From assembly GCF_013213835.1 (NCBI RefSeq), contig NZ_JABSSU010000007.1, forward strand, positions 1 to 64,000: 64,000 nt of DNA, in the 5' to 3' direction. The position numbers were made by a program, and so were the translations under genes. The notes beneath the pieces were generated by a model. The model did not search any database. It was not told the DNA's origin and worked only from the letters and a program-made list of their open reading frames with translations. Positions 63,464 to 64,000 of the stretch are shown piece after piece. The number at the start of each line of letters is the position of its first letter. The first letter of the stretch is position 1. Source of the DNA: Winogradskyella sp. Its GTDB lineage: Bacteria; Bacteroidota; Bacteroidia; Flavobacteriales; Flavobacteriaceae.

Positions 63464-64000
63464 TGAAACTCAAAATAAGCTTAATTCTTCTTTTTATAAT
63501 TCAACTCAGTTTTAGTCAAACTAAAAATAAAAAGGAGGAACGCATCCCTAAAGACCAGTTTCCAGATCAAGCATTAGAATTAATAAACGAACTTCCTACT
63601 AATTGTAAACGTATAAGATTTTACAAAGAAACTGATGGTGACAAAAAAAGTTACGAGGTAAAATTTAAATACCAGAAAAAGAACTACAGTATTGAATTTT
63701 CTGAAGATGGAATTTTAGAAGATATTGAAGTACTCATTAAGTTCAAAAACTTAGAGAAAGTCATTAGAGCGAATATCAAAACTCACTTTAAGTCTTACTA
63801 TAAAACGTATAAACTTATTAAAGTACAAGCTCAATACCTGTATCAGAATGACGTTGATTTCAATGAATTTACAAAATATGTTCTCAACAATACCAAAGAA
63901 CTACAACCCAATTTTGAGATTATTGCAGAGGTAAGAGAAGTCAAAAAGCGCGAGATTAAAGAATTTACTTATAATTCAAAAGGAGAGTTCATAAAAGACA
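63464..64000 (+). CDS. Periplasmic PepSY-like protein, truncated by window edge
   Basis: From the ATG at 63464, 179 codons are open to the window end. It has a signal peptide (LILLFIIQLSFSQ) and two repeats of a small alpha/beta unit: CKRIRFYKETDGDKKSYEV with YSIEFSEDGILEDIEV, then KLIKVQAQYLYQ with FEIIAEVREVKKREIKEF. This resembles the PepSY-like/BLIP-like putative beta-lactamase-inhibitor fold. The C-terminus lies outside the window. Confidence 0.7.

Noticed and set aside
1..64000. CRISPR arrays, insertion sequences, prophage, integrons
   Set aside because: I saw no regularly spaced repeats, transposase, integrase or phage structural genes; the only repeats are the short elements listed.

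Overview
The window is a stretch of core chromosome from a low-GC marine-type member of the Flavobacteriaceae (Bacteroidota). The evidence is a T9SS type A sorting domain on a secreted protein, lineage-typical families (DUF4271, DUF4296, DUF3098, DUF6252, M56/TonB_C sensors, a DnaE fused to a proofreading exonuclease), and Bacteroidota-type promoters (TTTG or TTG, about 19 nt, then TAnnTTTG). Starts mostly lack a Shine-Dalgarno, and TTG or GTG starts recur. I cannot name genus or species from the sequence alone. There is no prophage, insertion sequence, CRISPR array, rRNA operon or plasmid-type gene. One tRNA (Asp) is present.

Layout. 1-9.3 kb is an envelope and signalling region: a truncated TonB_C protein, outer-membrane proteins, a flippase-like/GT2 pair, a Bax-inhibitor-type membrane protein, a lipoprotein, and a BlaI / M56-TonB_C sensor / TPR operon with clustered candidate BlaI half-sites upstream. 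9.3-13.1 kb holds a DUF456 protein, a TPR histidine kinase with a LuxR-type regulator, and a tiny secreted peptide. 13.1-13.75 kb is gene-free and leads into a sugar/H+ symporter. 15.2-22.6 kb holds tRNA-Asp, a DUF58 protein, thioredoxin, the exonuclease-fused DnaE and a Ca-binding-repeat lipoprotein. 22.7-27.8 kb has rpsP, rimM and trmN6 with short hairpin repeats between them, an acyl-CoA dehydrogenase, an SGNH lipase-like lipoprotein and a metallophosphoesterase. 27.8-30.8 kb is an Fe-S block (Mrp, Nfu, FNR-like reductase, ferredoxin).

31-36.4 kb holds an OMP, a catalytic-Cys-less alkyltransferase-like protein, LysE, TrmB, a GT28-type transferase and a PhoR/PhoB-like pair. 36.5-42 kb holds the T9SS cargo, a LuxE-like acyl-protein synthetase, TyrS and an epimerase. 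42-50.7 kb holds a DUF4296 lipoprotein, dihydroorotase, a dolichol-phosphate-mannose-synthase-like transferase, DUF4271, HemD, PckA, DUF423, a saccharopine-dehydrogenase-like protein and an Lrp regulator. 50.7-56.7 kb holds a YugP-type peptidase, alanine dehydrogenase, two small envelope proteins and LeuS. 56.8-64 kb holds FtsX, small membrane proteins, DUF3098, UppP, TruB, a TonB-like protein, a thioredoxin-like protein, Tag and a truncated periplasmic protein.

Most genes are housekeeping. The parts most worth attention are: a recurring Cys-pair/TonB_C module found in a stand-alone protein, a lipoprotein and the M56 sensor; the clustered half-sites upstream of blaI; the secreted peptide upstream of the TPR kinase; the PAHR alkyltransferase-like protein; the palindromic repeats crowding the rimM and trmN6 starts; and the small membrane proteins between ftsX and DUF3098. 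I found no clear evidence of a wholly new multi-gene system.
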